From assembly GCF_023078495.1 (NCBI RefSeq), contig NZ_CP095742.1, forward strand, positions 2,418,001 through 2,482,000: a DNA stretch of 64,000 nucleotides, given 5' to 3'. Within the stretch, counting starts at the first letter, position 1, and every line of letters begins with the position of its first letter. Below, in pieces: positions 42,636-53,540 of the stretch. The notes beneath the pieces were generated by a model. The model searched no databases. It saw nothing but the letters and a program-made list of their open reading frames with translations, and had not been told where the DNA came from. The position numbers and the translations under genes are program-made. This DNA is from Luteibacter aegosomatissinici. Its GTDB lineage: Bacteria > Pseudomonadota > Gammaproteobacteria > Xanthomonadales > Rhodanobacteraceae.

Positions 42636-45600
42636 TTACCAGCGCATGCGGAAACCCACGGTGCCGCTGACGCCGTGCGAGTTGCTACCGTCAGAGATGC
42701 CGGTCTGCCCCTGCACTTCGCCGTACACCGAGTAACGGCCGCCCGCCCAATCCAGCGCGCCACCGACACCCAGGCCACCCCACCAGCGCTCGTTGCGGGT
42801 ACCGACATCCGTGCCGGCCACGCTGGCGACGGCCTGGTCCTTGAAGTGGTTGTAGACGTTGGCGATGGCGTACAGATGGGTGGTGACCGCTCCTGCGGCG
42901 CCCTGGCGGGTGCGCAGGTAATCCACGGTCACGCCACCTCGCGCGATGCCCGCTTTCCCATCAGCCTGGGAAACGCGGGTATCGAACGCATCGTTGAAGC
43001 CATCGAACGCCGTGCGCCCGTAACTGACCTGGGCCTGCGGGGTAATCGTCCACGCATCGGAGAGCCAGAAGCGCTTGCCGGCCTCCACACCGAATGCGTA
43101 GCCCGTCGCCTTGTTGTTGTCGGCCAGCACGCGGGCGAGCTCGTTCGAGTGCAGGTCGGAATCGAAACGCATCCAGTGGACCTGGCCATCAACGTAGAAG
43201 TCGTTATCGCCATACCAGGTAAGCGCACCGCCGACGCCGTACGAGTGGGTGTTGATGCTGCCATCGCCATAGGCCGAACGCACGCTCGTGCTTTCGTGTC
43301 CGTACTGCAGGGACAGGCTACCGACCAACTTGCCATCACCACCCTGGGCAAGCACCGCATCGGCGCCCACTTCGGATTTCGCGCCCGACAGATCATAGTT
43401 CGTGCCGCTGGTGCTGTTTGCCGGCTTGATGGTCTGGTCCGCACCCTGCACACGCAGCCAGAGGCCTTCACCCGGCTGCATGGCATCGCGGCTCTGTTCG
43501 TCGGCCCATTGGCGGTTGCCGGTGCGCTGGAACAGCGTGTCGAGTGTATTGGCCTGCGCGAGCATACCCGCGTATGCCTCGTACACCGGCACGCCAGGCT
43601 GGTACAACGGCCCATTGCCCGGATCCCCGGCAGGATCCCCTGCGTCGCCATTCGTCAGCGCCGAGCGCAGGTACCAGTCACCGTCGGCTGTATCCGTAGC
43701 GCCCTTGTACAGGCGGTACGCGTACGCACCGGCAACCACGGCCTGGTCACCCTGGAATACGTAGTCACCCTTCAGCGTGAACGTACCCGCCGAGTTGCCC
43801 TTCACATCGATCAACTTGATGCCCTGGCTGGTCTGCGCACCTGCGCCACCCACGTTGGCCACCAGTACCTGCGTGTTACCGGAGGTGTTTCCGCCGACCA
43901 CCAGCGTATCCGTGGCCGAGCTGTCGCCGCCCAGCGCCGTGTTGAACTTCAGCGTACCGCCCTGCCCCGCATAGTCACCAGTCACGCTGAGCGTGGTACC
44001 CGGTGTGCCACCGAACGCGACGGTACCGGCGTTCACCAGTGACGCAAGCTGCTGCGCGTGGCCGCCAAGGTCAAGCACGCCTGCCTGCTGCACGCTAAAC
44101 CCAGATGCACCGTTGAATGCGTTGACCGCCGTGGCCGCCAACGTGCCATCTGCCACGGTCGTTGCGCCGGCGTAGGTGGCGCCGCCACCCACCGCAAGCG
44201 TGCCCGCCCCGGTTTTGGTCAGGCTGCCGGTGCCCTGCATGCCACCGCTCAACGTGAGCGTCGTATCGGCATCCGTCTCGATCGTGGCGTCCCCGCCCAG
44301 GCCTACCACGCGCTGGCTGCTGAAGCTCGCGGTCGTCCGCAGCGTGGCATCGTCGATGGAAAGGCTGCCCAGCGCGTTACCGAGGTTGGCATCGCGCGAC
44401 ACCTGCAGCGTACCCCCATGCACATCGGTGCCACCGGTGTAGACGTTGGTGCCACCGAGTACCAGGGTGCCCAGGTCATCCTTCACCAGCAGGCCCGCGC
44501 CATTGATCGCTGCATCGATGGTCGCGGTCATGGACGCACCGGCTGCACTGCCATCGCCGACGCGAATGGATGTGGCACCGCCCGTAAGCGCGAGGTCACC
44601 GCCTGTCACCGTATAGCCATCCGCCACGAACTGCAGGCCCGAGGCGCTGACCGGTCCGTTCGCGTTATCAATAGTCACCGTGCCGCCGGTGCCCCCGAAG
44701 ATCGCGAATGCGCCCTCGCTGTACGGCGCGTTGATCGCACCATCGGCTTCGGTCCAGTGATCGTTGTCGCTCAACCGCCATACGCCGCTGCCGCCGGTGA
44801 TCGCCCCGTCGTTAGCATGGCCCGGGCCATCCCAGAAGTTAAGGGTCAGCCCGTTGCTGTTGACCAGGTTCACCTGGTGATCGATGGAGGTCTGCACGAA
44901 ATTGTCGGCCGCAGGCATGGTGCCGAGCTGCAGTCCGTTGTCGGTGAGCCCGTCGTCGTACGTGAAGAGACGATAGACGCCGGCGCCAAACGCGCCGCCG
45001 GCCGTCGTGGTGACATTGAGCGTGCCACCGAGCGTCAGATTACCGTGGACCACGGTCAGGTCGTTCAGCGCGCCACCAGGCGTACCCGCCTGGCCCAGCT
45101 GGTAATCCAGCATGCTGTTGGCACCTAGCGCGAGGCTGCCGTTGATCGTCAGCGTGCCAGCAGAGCCCGCGATCGGGCCCGGGCTAAGGGTGCCACCGTC
45201 GTCGACGGTCACATCGCCGCCGAGGGTGCCAGCGCCGCCCAGCACGGCACCTGCCTGCACCGTGGTGGTGCCCGTGGCCAGGCTCGCATCACCGTTGATC
45301 AGCAACGTGCCGGCCTGCACGGTCGTCGGGCCGCTGTAGCGGTTGCTGCCTGTGAGCACCGTGGTACCGCTACCACGCTGCGCCACCGCACCCGTGCCCG
45401 AGATGAGCCCGTCGAAGGTGACATCGTCAGAACGATCGAAGGCCAGCGTGCCGTCGTTCGCCACATCGCCGACGATGGAGCCGCTTGTACCGCCCTCGCC
45501 CAGCTGCAACGTACCTCCGGTAATGCTGGTGTTCCCCGTATAAGTGTTTGCGCCCGTTAGCACCAGCGTGCCCAGGTCCGACTTGGTCAGCCCGTTCGTA

Positions 45601-48600
45601 CCGGTGAGCTGCGACGCGATCGTCGCCGTCATCGTGGCGCCGTCGGTGGTGCCGTCTCCAACGCGGATCACCGGCGATGAACCCGTCAGCGCGATGCTGT
45701 CGCCTTCCACGCGGTAACCATCGGTGGCGAACTGCATGCCAGCGGTGTTGATCGCACCCAGGCTGGCATCCACGGTGACGGTACCCGGTGCAGCCGCGAA
45801 GATAGCGAAACTGCTGTCCTGGAACGGCGCGTTGATACTGCCATCCAGCAGCGTCCAGTTATCGTTGCCGCTGGCGTTCTGCCACACGCCATCGCCACCG
45901 CTCACTACGCCATCGCCGCGATTGCCATTGCCATCCCACATATTGACCGGCAGGCCGTTGGTGTTCACCAGGTTCACCTGCTGGGCCACCGAGGTCTGCA
46001 GGAAATAGTTCGGCGAGGGTACCGAGCCGATCGCCAGGCCGTTGTCGGTGAGGCTGCCGTTATACCCAATGATCCGGTAGATGCCCGGATCAAACGTGCC
46101 ACCCGACGATACCGAGACATTCAGGACACCATCGAGGGTGAGATCGCCATTGACCTTGGTCAGGTCGTTGAGTGGCCCACCCACCACGTTGGCCTGCCCC
46201 AGGTCGACGTTGAGGTTCGACGCGCCGTTGAGGGTCAGGTCGCCGCGGATCGATAACGTGCCCGGTGCGCTGCCGACATCGCCGGCATTCAGCGTGCCGT
46301 TGTCAGCGATAACGACATCCCCGCCGATCGTGCCTTTGCCGCCCAGCGTGCCACCGGCATCGACCGTGGTAGACCCCGTGGCCAGGGACTGGTCGCCATT
46401 GACGAACAAGGCCCCGCCGCGGACCGCCGTCGAGCCCGCATAGCGGTTCGCCCCTGTCAGGATGGTGATGCCTGCGCCGCGCTGCTCCACCGAGCCCGCA
46501 CCCGAGATCAGCCCGGCAAGCGTCAAGGTGTTGCTGCGGTTGAAGACAAGCGTGCCGTTATCGACGATATCGCCAGCGACAGAGCCCGTCGTGCCGCCGT
46601 TGCCCAGCTGAAGCACGCCCGAGCCGAGCACGGTGCCGCCGGTGTAATTGTTCTCTGCCGTAAGAATGAGCGCGCCATTGCCGGCCTTGGCCAAGCTGCC
46701 AGCGCCACTAATCGTCCCAGCCAGGCTCAGGTCGCCGAGCGTATCGAAGGTACCGCCGCCCGCGCCCAGGCTGACGCCTCGTGCGGAAGCGAAGGTGGCG
46801 CTGTTCTGCAACGTGCCGCCATCCAGCGTCAGCGCGCCTGCGGTATTGCCAAGGTTCGCATCGGCAGCGACGGCGACAGTGCCACCGTCGATCACGGTGC
46901 CGCCGGCATAGCTGTTGTTACCGGCAAGCGTCAGCGTGCCGCTACCCGTCTTGGTGAGTGTACCGGCGCCATCCACGACGCCAGTGAGGCCAAGGTCGGC
47001 GAGCGTATCCAGCGTGGCGCCACCCTGGTTGACCGTGACGGCACGCGCGCTGGTCATGGTTCCGGTGGTGCGCAGCGTGGCGCCGTCGATCGACAGGTTG
47101 CCCGCGGCGTCGCCGAGGTTCGCATCGCCCGATATCGAGAGCGTGCCGGCATTCACGGCCGTGCCGCCGGTGTACGTATTGGCGCCCGAGAGCACGAGGG
47201 TGCCCAGGTCCTCCTTCTCCAAGCCACCGGTACCGGCGAGGGTTGCATCGATGTTCGCCGTCATGGCCGCACCTGCCGCCGTGCCATCACCCACGCGGAA
47301 CACCGAAGGACCACCGGTGAGCGTGATCGCATCACCGTTGATGCGATAGCCATCCACCGCGAACTGCATGCCCGCGCTGGTAACGTTACCGAGGGTGTTG
47401 TCGACCGTCACGGTGCCCGGCGCACCCATGAAGATCGCGAACTCACCATCGGTATACGGGGCGTTATAGGCGCCCGTCTGGTCCGCCCAGTTGTCGTTGC
47501 CGCTGCTGTCCTGCCAGGTGCCGCTGCCACCATCGATCGTGTGGTTCGCGTGACCGGCCGGGCCGTCCCAGAAGTTCAGCGTGAGCCCCGAGCCGTTGAG
47601 CAAGTTGACCTGGTGGGCGACCGAGGTCTGTACCTGGTACGAACCGGAAGGCGTTGTCCCGAGCGCAAGGCCCTGGTCATTGAGCGTGCCGTCGTAGCTG
47701 ATGATCCGGTACAGGCCAGGACCGAAGCTGCCACCCGGCGTCGCCGCTACGTTGAGCGTGCCATCCAGCGCGAGGTTGCCATGCACGACAGTCAGGTCGT
47801 TCAGCGAGCCACCCACCACATCGGCCTGGCCAAACTGATAGTTGAGCGCCGCGCCGTTGGCTACTGAGAGGCTGCCGTTGATCGTCAGCGTACCCGCCGC
47901 GCCACTGTCACCCGGAGCAAGGCTGCCGCCAGTCGCGACGACAACATCACCGCCGAGCACACCCGTGCCACCCAGCGTACCGCCAGTCTGTACCGTGGCG
48001 GTTCCGGTCGCACCGGCCTGGTTGCCGTCAATAAGCAAGGTGCCGGCTTCAACGCTCGTTGCACCCTTGTAGTTATTGGCCCCGGTGAGCTTGGTCGTGC
48101 CGCTGCCGCGCTGGGTCACGCCACCCGTGCCCGATACAAGCCCGGCGAAGCCGTAGGCATCGGAGCGGTTGAACGCCAGCGTGCCGTTATCCAGCACATC
48201 GCCCACGATGGAGCCGCTTGCGCCGCCGTTGCCGAGCTGCAGCGTACCGCCCGTGATGCTCGTGCCACCCGTGTAGGTGTTGGTGGCCGTAAGCAGCGTG
48301 GTACCCGTACCCTTCTGCAGCACATTGCCCGCGCCGGAAATCGTGCCCGCCAGATTCAGCGCATCCGAACGGTTGAACGCAAGCGTGCCAGCCGCGACGA
48401 TCACGCTCGGGCTGGCGATCGAGCCGGTCGTACCGCCATTGCCGATCTGGAGGGTGCCGCCGTTGATGACCGTGTTGCCGGTATAGGTGTTGTTACCCGT
48501 GAGCAGCCACGTACCGGCATCGTTCTTGGCCAGGGTCGTCACGCCGCCGGGGCCATTGATGATGGAGCCACCCATGGTGTTGTTGCCGGTGTTGTTGCCG

Positions 48601-51600
48601 CCCAGGCCAAGGGTGCGGTCACCGCTGCCCGCGTACGCGGCTGAACCCGTGTTGCTGAACACGATCGCGCCAGTACCCGAGGATTCGATCACGCTCGAGC
48701 CAGTGGATAGCGTGAACAAACGGTCCGTCGTATCTCCCGCGCCGGTGTAGCGAAGGGTTGCGCCGCTTCCGATCACCAGGTTGGCGGCTGCGTTGGTCGA
48801 TGCACCGATACTGCTCGCCTGCCCGCCATTGGTCAGCTTATCCACGCCCAGCACACCGCCGACGATCGTCGTGGCACCTGTGTAGGTGCTGGCCGGATTG
48901 CGCAGGATCCACGTGCCGATGCCGGTCTTGCGCAGTGAGGTCTTGCCGGTGCCGTTATCCGCAAGGTTCGCGGCCAGGCTGTTATCCGCCGTACTGGCAC
49001 CCGTTAGCGTTACCGTTTGCGCGGTATTTTGGGTGGCGAAGGCCACGGCGCCGGTATTGGTGAACTGGATGGCGCCCGTGCCCTCCGCGCCCAGCGCGCT
49101 GCTCGCCGAGGCGCCCAGCGTGAACAGGCGGTCGGTGCTGTCGCCCGTACCCAGGTACTGCAGCGTGCCACCATTGAGCACGATGTTGGCGGCGGCACTG
49201 CTGGCCGCGCCCAGCGAGCTGGCCACGCCGCCATTGGCCAATGACTGCACGGACAGCGTACCGGCATTCACCGTCGTGGTGCCCACATAGGTACTAGCCG
49301 TGCCGGCGAGGTACTGCACGCTGCCGGTGGTCTTGACGATATTGCCGTTACCGGTGATGGCGCCGGAGTACATACCCACGCCCGCCGACGATGCGCCATT
49401 GGTGGTGAGCGTGGCGCCGCCCAGGGAAATGTTCCCGCCCGTCGTGCCGCCGCCGGTGACGACGGCAACCGCCGTGTCGAATCCGTTCATATCCAGTGCC
49501 GCGCCGGCGACATCATCGAACCGCAATGCACCGGTACTCAATGCATTGACTACATTGGCGCGCAGCGTGCCGCCACGCACATAGGTGCCGCCCGAATACG
49601 TGTTCGCGCCGGACAGGACGAGCGTACCCTGCCCCAGCTTCTGGAATTGTCCCGTACCCGTAATCAGGCCGCCGATGCCGAGTGTCGTCGAGGCGTTGCT
49701 GACGTTGATCCCGCCAGCGGCCGTGATCTGCATACCGCGATCGATGGCAACATCTGTACCGGTGTAAACGATGGTTCCGCTCTGCAGCAGCACGTTGGAC
49801 GAGGCGCTGGACGATGCACCCAGGCCACTGGCCTGGCCGCCGTTCGCCAGGCAATCGGTGGTGAGGGAGGCACTCGCCAGGGTTGTCACACCGGTGTACG
49901 TATTGCCGCAGCCGCTCATCGTCTGCGTATGCGCGGAAATCAGCACGCCACCCGTGCCGCTGATCGCGCCCGAGAACGTGCCGTTGCCGTTGCTCTGCAG
50001 GGTGCCCGAGCCCAGCGTGACGTTGCCCGATCCGTTCAGGCCCGCAACCCACACATTGAAATCGGCAAGGTCGAGCGTCGCGCCCGGGTTGACCGTCATC
50101 GTACCGGCGCCCGCGCCGGTCGCGCTGCCGCCAAAGGCCTGGCTGGATCCTGCGCGCAAGGTACCTGCGAGCACCGTGTTGCCGCCGGTGTAGGTGTTGG
50201 CGCCGGAGAGGACCAGCACGCCCGCACCATCCTTATTCAAGCGGCCCGTGCCCACGATCGTGCCGCTATCGGTCAGCGTCGTTGCTGCGTCATCCACCGC
50301 GACCACGCCATTGCCGCCTGCCAGGGTGAAGCCGCGATCCGTCGAGGCCGTGGCGCCGGTGTACTCCAGGCCGCCACCGCCCTGCAGCACCAGGCTGGCG
50401 GCATTGCTGCTGCCCGCGCCAATGCCGCTTGCCTGCCCGCCGTCCGCCAGCGTGCCGGTGGCGACCAGGCCCGCCGTGACGACCACCGGGCCGACAAAAT
50501 CGTTCGCGCCATTCGCGAGGGTCAGCGTGCCGGTGCCGGTCTTGGTGAAGCCGGCATCGTCGGGGCTCGTCACCTGGCCAGCGAACGTCAGGTTGGTGGT
50601 GCCATCCACCTGGATCGTACGCGCGGGGCCGCCGTTCACCAGGGTGAAGCCGCGATCGGTGCTTGCCGTGGCACCGGTGTAACGCAACGTGCCGTTCTCC
50701 AGGACCAGGTTTGCCGCATCGGCGGTGGACGCACCCAGCGCGCTAGCTGCGCCCCCATTGGCCACACTGTTGAAGGCCAGCGTGCCGCCACTTACCGTCG
50801 TGCCACCCGTGTAGGTGTTGTTGCCGGTCAGGGCCACCGTGCCGGTCCCGCTGCCACCCGCCGCGAACGAGGTGGCACCGCCGTTGTCGACGATCGACGA
50901 GGCGATGGTGAACGTGCCGGTGCTGTTCTGCAGGACGCCGAGGGGGCTGCCGCCTGCGCCGCCCGTCATGGATCCGCCCTGGATCTTCTGGCTCGCCGCC
51001 CCGGCGCTGGGGGCGACGATGATGCTGCCATCCACACCCAGCGTATTACCGGTGCCCACGGTGACCGTGGAGTTCGCGGCCGCGGTGTATTTCAGGCCAC
51101 CCAGGGCAACATTACCATTGACGGTGTTGGTATAAGGCGTGTTCGCCGCGCCGCCCTCGTCGCTGACGATATCCCCGCTGAGCCACTGGCTCGCATCATC
51201 CTTGTTCGCGTAGTTGGTGAACGCGCCGATGACGCCGCCGGTCACCTGCGCATAGTCGGTACCGTTGACCGTCGCCCAGCCACCAAGCACGCCATCGGCG
51301 TGCGTCGTGCCGAGTGTGGCGCCGGTGTTGTACGCGAAATCAATAAGGCCGCCGGTGCGGTTGATACCACCCAGGGCGACGTTAAGCGTCCCACCCGAGC
51401 CCGCGGTCGCACTGATGCGGTTGCTGCCGGCATTGATGTTCAACGCGCTGAATGCCTGTGCATTCGCGCCGGCACGTCCCTTCAGCGATAACGTGCCACC
51501 GTTGAGATTAAGGGCCGATGCCGCGTTGATGATGTTGCTGGCCGGCGCACCGGCCACGGTGAAATCGAGCGCAAGAGTACCGCCGCCGATCGTCGTGGCG

Positions 51601-53540
51601 CCGGTATAGGTATTCGCACCACTCAGCGTGGCGGTGCTAGCGCCGAGCTTGGTCACGCCGCCCGTACCCGTGATCACCCCGCTATAGGCCGATGTACCCG
51701 TGGATGATTTGAGTGTGAGCGTGCCGCTGCCGAGCGCCACGGTACCACCCGCGCCGGCGAGCGACGGGGCCGTGATGGATTGGTTGTTGAGGTCCAGCGT
51801 ACCGCCATCCACCTGGAGACCGCTGGTGCCGGCAAAGGCCTGATCCGTGCCCGCCACGAGCGTGCCCGCCGTCACGGTGGTCTTGCCGGTGTACGTGTTT
51901 GCACCGCCGAGCACCCACGTGCCCGCACCGTTCATGGTGACGTTGCCGACCCCGCTGATGATGCCGGAGAACGTATTGGCACCCGTGTACGAACCACCCA
52001 GCGAGACCGTATCGGTACCGCCCGCCACGAACGCCGCGTTGCCCGAAAGCGACATCCCACCCGTCGTGCTGTTGTTGTTGAGCGCGCTCGTACCATCGAA
52101 CGTCCAGGCGCGGTTGCTGCTTGCCGCACCGCCGGTGTAGCTGAGGGTGCCGTTGATCAGGGCGACGACGGCACCCGATGCGGTACCCGTACCGAAGGAG
52201 CTGGCCGTACCGGTATCGGCAAGTGTGTTGGCCGCCACCGTGATCGTATTGATCTGCGTCGAACCGGTATACGTGTTGGCGCCGGTCACGCTGATCGTGC
52301 GGCCGGCACTCCCCGAGTAAGCGAATACCCGGTCCGACGCGCTGCTGAGCACGCCGCTCAGATCGATGTCGGCGTTTACCGCCTGGAAACCCATGGCGAG
52401 TACCCACTGGTTCACCGCTGCGATATCGCCCGTGAGGTGCAAGGTGCCCGTGCCCGTGTTCCGTAGTGTCGTGCCACCGCTGGACGTATTCTGGAATTGC
52501 CACGCGCGGTTCGATGTATCGCCGCTGCCGCTATAGGTCACGGTGCCGCCCAGGCCGCCGCCGGCCTGCACGACGATCATGCCGGTCGTGGGATCGGTGG
52601 GCGCGCCCAGTGAGCTCGCAAGGCCGAGGTTTGCGATGGACGTGAAGCCGTAACCGCCACCACCCCCGATAAACGCCGTGCGCCCCGTGTAATCGTTGGC
52701 GGCGTTGCTCATGATCACGCCGCTGACAGCAACGATGCCGGCCGTACCCGTGTAGCGCGCCGAACCGACGATGCCGCGGAGCGTGACATCGCCCGTGCCG
52801 GTGGTGGTCACCGTACGTGTTGCCGCGAGGGCGCTGGTGGTCGCACTCAGGGCAGTGCCACTGGCCATGGTGATGCCATTGCTGGCCGCACCCAATGCCG
52901 AATCACCCGTCACGACCAGGCCGGCTGACTGCACATTGATGCCGCCGCTGAAAGTATTGGCGCCGCCAAGAGTCAATGAGCCGCTACCCGTCTTCGTGAG
53001 CCCAGCGGTGCCGGCGATCACGGAGTTGATCGTCGCGTTGCCTGTGGCCACGTTGACTGTCGGTGTGGCGCCGGCCAGGGTGAGCGTGCCGCCGTCCAGT
53101 TCGTACCCGGTGGTGGAGAATGTGAGGGCTTGCGCTGTGATCCCACCGCTCAGCGTGACGGTGCCCGCCGTGCCCGCGAAGACGGCGTTATCGAGCGCCG
53201 CGTTATTCCATTTGACGAAGGGCCCGGCCACGCCATCACTAGCGCTGTTGAAGAAGGCCGTGCTGGTGTCCCAGGTGCCGGTGCCACCACTGCCCGCGGA
53301 ACCGCCGTTGACGTCCCAGTAGCGATCGGCGGACGACGCCACGGGCGCGTGCATGCCTGCCAGGGCGGCGAGCACGGCCAGGGCGAGCAGTCGCCCGCTG
53401 GCGGCGCCGCGAAGGCCAGGCCGCTGGTCGGTGAGCGCCGCGGAACGGCCATGACCCTTGCCATGCTGGCCAGCGAATTCAGACGCTACCACCCACGCGC
53501 CCACGGCCGTGGACCACACGATGCGGAATACCCGGTTCAT
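42636..53540 (-). CDS. giant PATR autotransporter with extended signal peptide
   Basis: A protein of 3,634 residues. The ATG at 53540 has GGGGA five bases upstream. It begins with an extended type V signal (MNRVFRIVWSTAVGAWVVAS), then a second hydrophobic segment near ALAVLAALAGM. The passenger (to about residue 3,350) is built of PATR repeats such as SGANTYTGGT and GTLQLGNGGTTGSI. It contains three long modules with FWDGPGHAN and FAIF segments, about 810 bp each (44430-45245, 45535-46345 and 47165-47975). An autochaperone-like region (IKLIDVKGNSAGTFTLKGDY) precedes the barrel domain of about 285 residues, which ends FRMRW. It is probably a surface adhesin or biofilm protein, by family. Confidence 0.92.
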   Translation of the reverse strand: MNRVFRIVWSTAVGAWVVASEFAGQHGKGHGRSAALTDQRPGLRGAASGRLLALAVLAALAGMHAPVASSADRYWDVNGGSAGSGGTGTWDTSTAFFNSASDGVAGPFVKWNNAALDNAVFAGTAGTVTLSGGITAQALTFSTTGYELDGGTLTLAGATPTVNVATGNATINSVIAGTAGLTKTGSGSLTLGGANTFSGGINVQSAGLVVTGDSALGAASNGITMASGTALSATTSALAATRTVTTTGTGDVTLRGIVGSARYTGTAGIVAVSGVIMSNAANDYTGRTAFIGGGGGYGFTSIANLGLASSLGAPTDPTTGMIVVQAGGGLGGTVTYSGSGDTSNRAWQFQNTSSGGTTLRNTGTGTLHLTGDIAAVNQWVLAMGFQAVNADIDLSGVLSSASDRVFAYSGSAGRTISVTGANTYTGSTQINTITVAANTLADTGTASSFGTGTASGAVVALINGTLSYTGGAASSNRAWTFDGTSALNNNSTTGGMSLSGNAAFVAGGTDTVSLGGSYTGANTFSGIISGVGNVTMNGAGTWVLGGANTYTGKTTVTAGTLVAGTDQAFAGTSGLQVDGGTLDLNNQSITAPSLAGAGGTVALGSGTLTLKSSTGTSAYSGVITGTGGVTKLGASTATLSGANTYTGATTIGGGTLALDFTVAGAPASNIINAASALNLNGGTLSLKGRAGANAQAFSALNINAGSNRISATAGSGGTLNVALGGINRTGGLIDFAYNTGATLGTTHADGVLGGWATVNGTDYAQVTGGVIGAFTNYANKDDASQWLSGDIVSDEGGAANTPYTNTVNGNVALGGLKYTAAANSTVTVGTGNTLGVDGSIIVAPSAGAASQKIQGGSMTGGAGGSPLGVLQNSTGTFTIASSIVDNGGATSFAAGGSGTGTVALTGNNTYTGGTTVSGGTLAFNSVANGGAASALGASTADAANLVLENGTLRYTGATASTDRGFTLVNGGPARTIQVDGTTNLTFAGQVTSPDDAGFTKTGTGTLTLANGANDFVGPVVVTAGLVATGTLADGGQASGIGAGSSNAASLVLQGGGGLEYTGATASTDRGFTLAGGNGVVAVDDAATTLTDSGTIVGTGRLNKDGAGVLVLSGANTYTGGNTVLAGTLRAGSSQAFGGSATGAGAGTMTVNPGATLDLADFNVWVAGLNGSGNVTLGSGTLQSNGNGTFSGAISGTGGVLISAHTQTMSGCGNTYTGVTTLASASLTTDCLANGGQASGLGASSSASSNVLLQSGTIVYTGTDVAIDRGMQITAAGGINVSNASTTLGIGGLITGTGQFQKLGQGTLVLSGANTYSGGTYVRGGTLRANVVNALSTGALRFDDVAGAALDMNGFDTAVAVVTGGGTTGGNISLGGATLTTNGASSAGVGMYSGAITGNGNIVKTTGSVQYLAGTASTYVGTTTVNAGTLSVQSLANGGVASSLGAASSAAANIVLNGGTLQYLGTGDSTDRLFTLGASASSALGAEGTGAIQFTNTGAVAFATQNTAQTVTLTGASTADNSLAANLADNGTGKTSLRKTGIGTWILRNPASTYTGATTIVGGVLGVDKLTNGGQASSIGASTNAAANLVIGSGATLRYTGAGDTTDRLFTLSTGSSVIESSGTGAIVFSNTGSAAYAGSGDRTLGLGGNNTGNNTMGGSIINGPGGVTTLAKNDAGTWLLTGNNTYTGNTVINGGTLQIGNGGTTGSIASPSVIVAAGTLAFNRSDALNLAGTISGAGNVLQKGTGTTLLTATNTYTGGTSITGGTLQLGNGGASGSIVGDVLDNGTLAFNRSDAYGFAGLVSGTGGVTQRGSGTTKLTGANNYKGATSVEAGTLLIDGNQAGATGTATVQTGGTLGGTGVLGGDVVVATGGSLAPGDSGAAGTLTINGSLSVANGAALNYQFGQADVVGGSLNDLTVVHGNLALDGTLNVAATPGGSFGPGLYRIISYDGTLNDQGLALGTTPSGSYQVQTSVAHQVNLLNGSGLTLNFWDGPAGHANHTIDGGSGTWQDSSGNDNWADQTGAYNAPYTDGEFAIFMGAPGTVTVDNTLGNVTSAGMQFAVDGYRINGDAITLTGGPSVFRVGDGTAAGAAMTANIDATLAGTGGLEKEDLGTLVLSGANTYTGGTAVNAGTLSISGDANLGDAAGNLSIDGATLRTTGTMTSARAVTVNQGGATLDTLADLGLTGVVDGAGTLTKTGSGTLTLAGNNSYAGGTVIDGGTVAVAADANLGNTAGALTLDGGTLQNSATFASARGVSLGAGGGTFDTLGDLSLAGTISGAGSLAKAGNGALILTAENNYTGGTVLGSGVLQLGNGGTTGSVAGDIVDNGTLVFNRSNTLTLAGLISGAGSVEQRGAGITILTGANRYAGSTAVRGGALFVNGDQSLATGSTTVDAGGTLGGKGTIGGDVVIADNGTLNAGDVGSAPGTLSIRGDLTLNGASNLNVDLGQANVVGGPLNDLTKVNGDLTLDGVLNVSVSSGGTFDPGIYRIIGYNGSLTDNGLAIGSVPSPNYFLQTSVAQQVNLVNTNGLPVNMWDGNGNRGDGVVSGGDGVWQNASGNDNWTLLDGSINAPFQDSSFAIFAAAPGTVTVDASLGAINTAGMQFATDGYRVEGDSIALTGSSPVIRVGDGTTDGATMTATIASQLTGTNGLTKSDLGTLVLTGANTYTGNTSITGGTLQLGEGGTSGSIVGDVANDGTLAFDRSDDVTFDGLISGTGAVAQRGSGTTVLTGSNRYSGPTTVQAGTLLINGDASLATGTTTVQAGAVLGGAGTLGGDVTVDDGGTLSPGPIAGSAGTLTINGSLALGANSMLDYQLGQAGTPGGALNDLTVVHGNLTLGGTLNVTTTAGGAFGAGVYRLFTYDDGLTDNGLQLGTMPAADNFVQTSIDHQVNLVNSNGLTLNFWDGPGHANDGAITGGSGVWRLSDNDHWTEADGAINAPYSEGAFAIFGGTGGTVTIDNANGPVSASGLQFVADGYTVTGGDLALTGGATSIRVGDGSAAGASMTATIDAAINGAGLLVKDDLGTLVLGGTNVYTGGTDVHGGTLQVSRDANLGNALGSLSIDDATLRTTASFSSQRVVGLGGDATIETDADTTLTLSGGMQGTGSLTKTGAGTLAVGGGATYAGATTVADGTLAATAVNAFNGASGFSVQQAGVLDLGGHAQQLASLVNAGTVAFGGTPGTTLSVTGDYAGQGGTLKFNTALGGDSSATDTLVVGGNTSGNTQVLVANVGGAGAQTSQGIKLIDVKGNSAGTFTLKGDYVFQGDQAVVAGAYAYRLYKGATDTADGDWYLRSALTNGDAGDPAGDPGNGPLYQPGVPVYEAYAGMLAQANTLDTLFQRTGNRQWADEQSRDAMQPGEGLWLRVQGADQTIKPANSTSGTNYDLSGAKSEVGADAVLAQGGDGKLVGSLSLQYGHESTSVRSAYGDGSINTHSYGVGGALTWYGDNDFYVDGQVHWMRFDSDLHSNELARVLADNNKATGYAFGVEAGKRFWLSDAWTITPQAQVSYGRTAFDGFNDAFDTRVSQADGKAGIARGGVTVDYLRTRQGAAGAVTTHLYAIANVYNHFKDQAVASVAGTDVGTRNERWWGGLGVGGALDWAGGRYSVYGEVQGQTGISDGSNSHGVSGTVGFRMRW
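44430..45245 (-). repeat. internal autotransporter module, copy 3
   Basis: One of three related modules of about 810 bp in the giant autotransporter passenger. Each runs from a GTLGG-x-GGDV segment through LNDLTVVHGNL, an NFWDGPG loop, a FAIF segment and RVGDG to LVLxGxNxYTGGT. Boundaries are approximate. Confidence 0.6.
45535..46345 (-). repeat. internal autotransporter module, copy 2
   Basis: The middle copy of the long passenger module. It differs from the others in the loop, where VNMWDGNGNRGDGVVSGGDG replaces LNFWDGPG. The spacing to copy 1 is larger than to copy 3. Confidence 0.6.
47165..47975 (-). repeat. internal autotransporter module, copy 1
   Basis: The copy nearest the N-terminus, with GLTLNFWDGPAGHAN and FRVGDGTAAGAAMTA. 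It is closer to copy 3 than to copy 2 in the loop sequence. The modules appear to have arisen by duplication inside the gene. Confidence 0.6.

Noticed and set aside
49647-51491. A 614-codon open frame on the plus strand, opposite the giant autotransporter
   Set aside because: It is the complement of the repeat-rich GC-biased gene, has no ribosome site or family motif, and its composition (His, Arg and Ala rich) is typical of an antisense shadow.
42636-53540. CRISPR-like direct repeats
   Set aside because: The repeats are in frame, of coding nature and unevenly spaced; they encode PATR segments.
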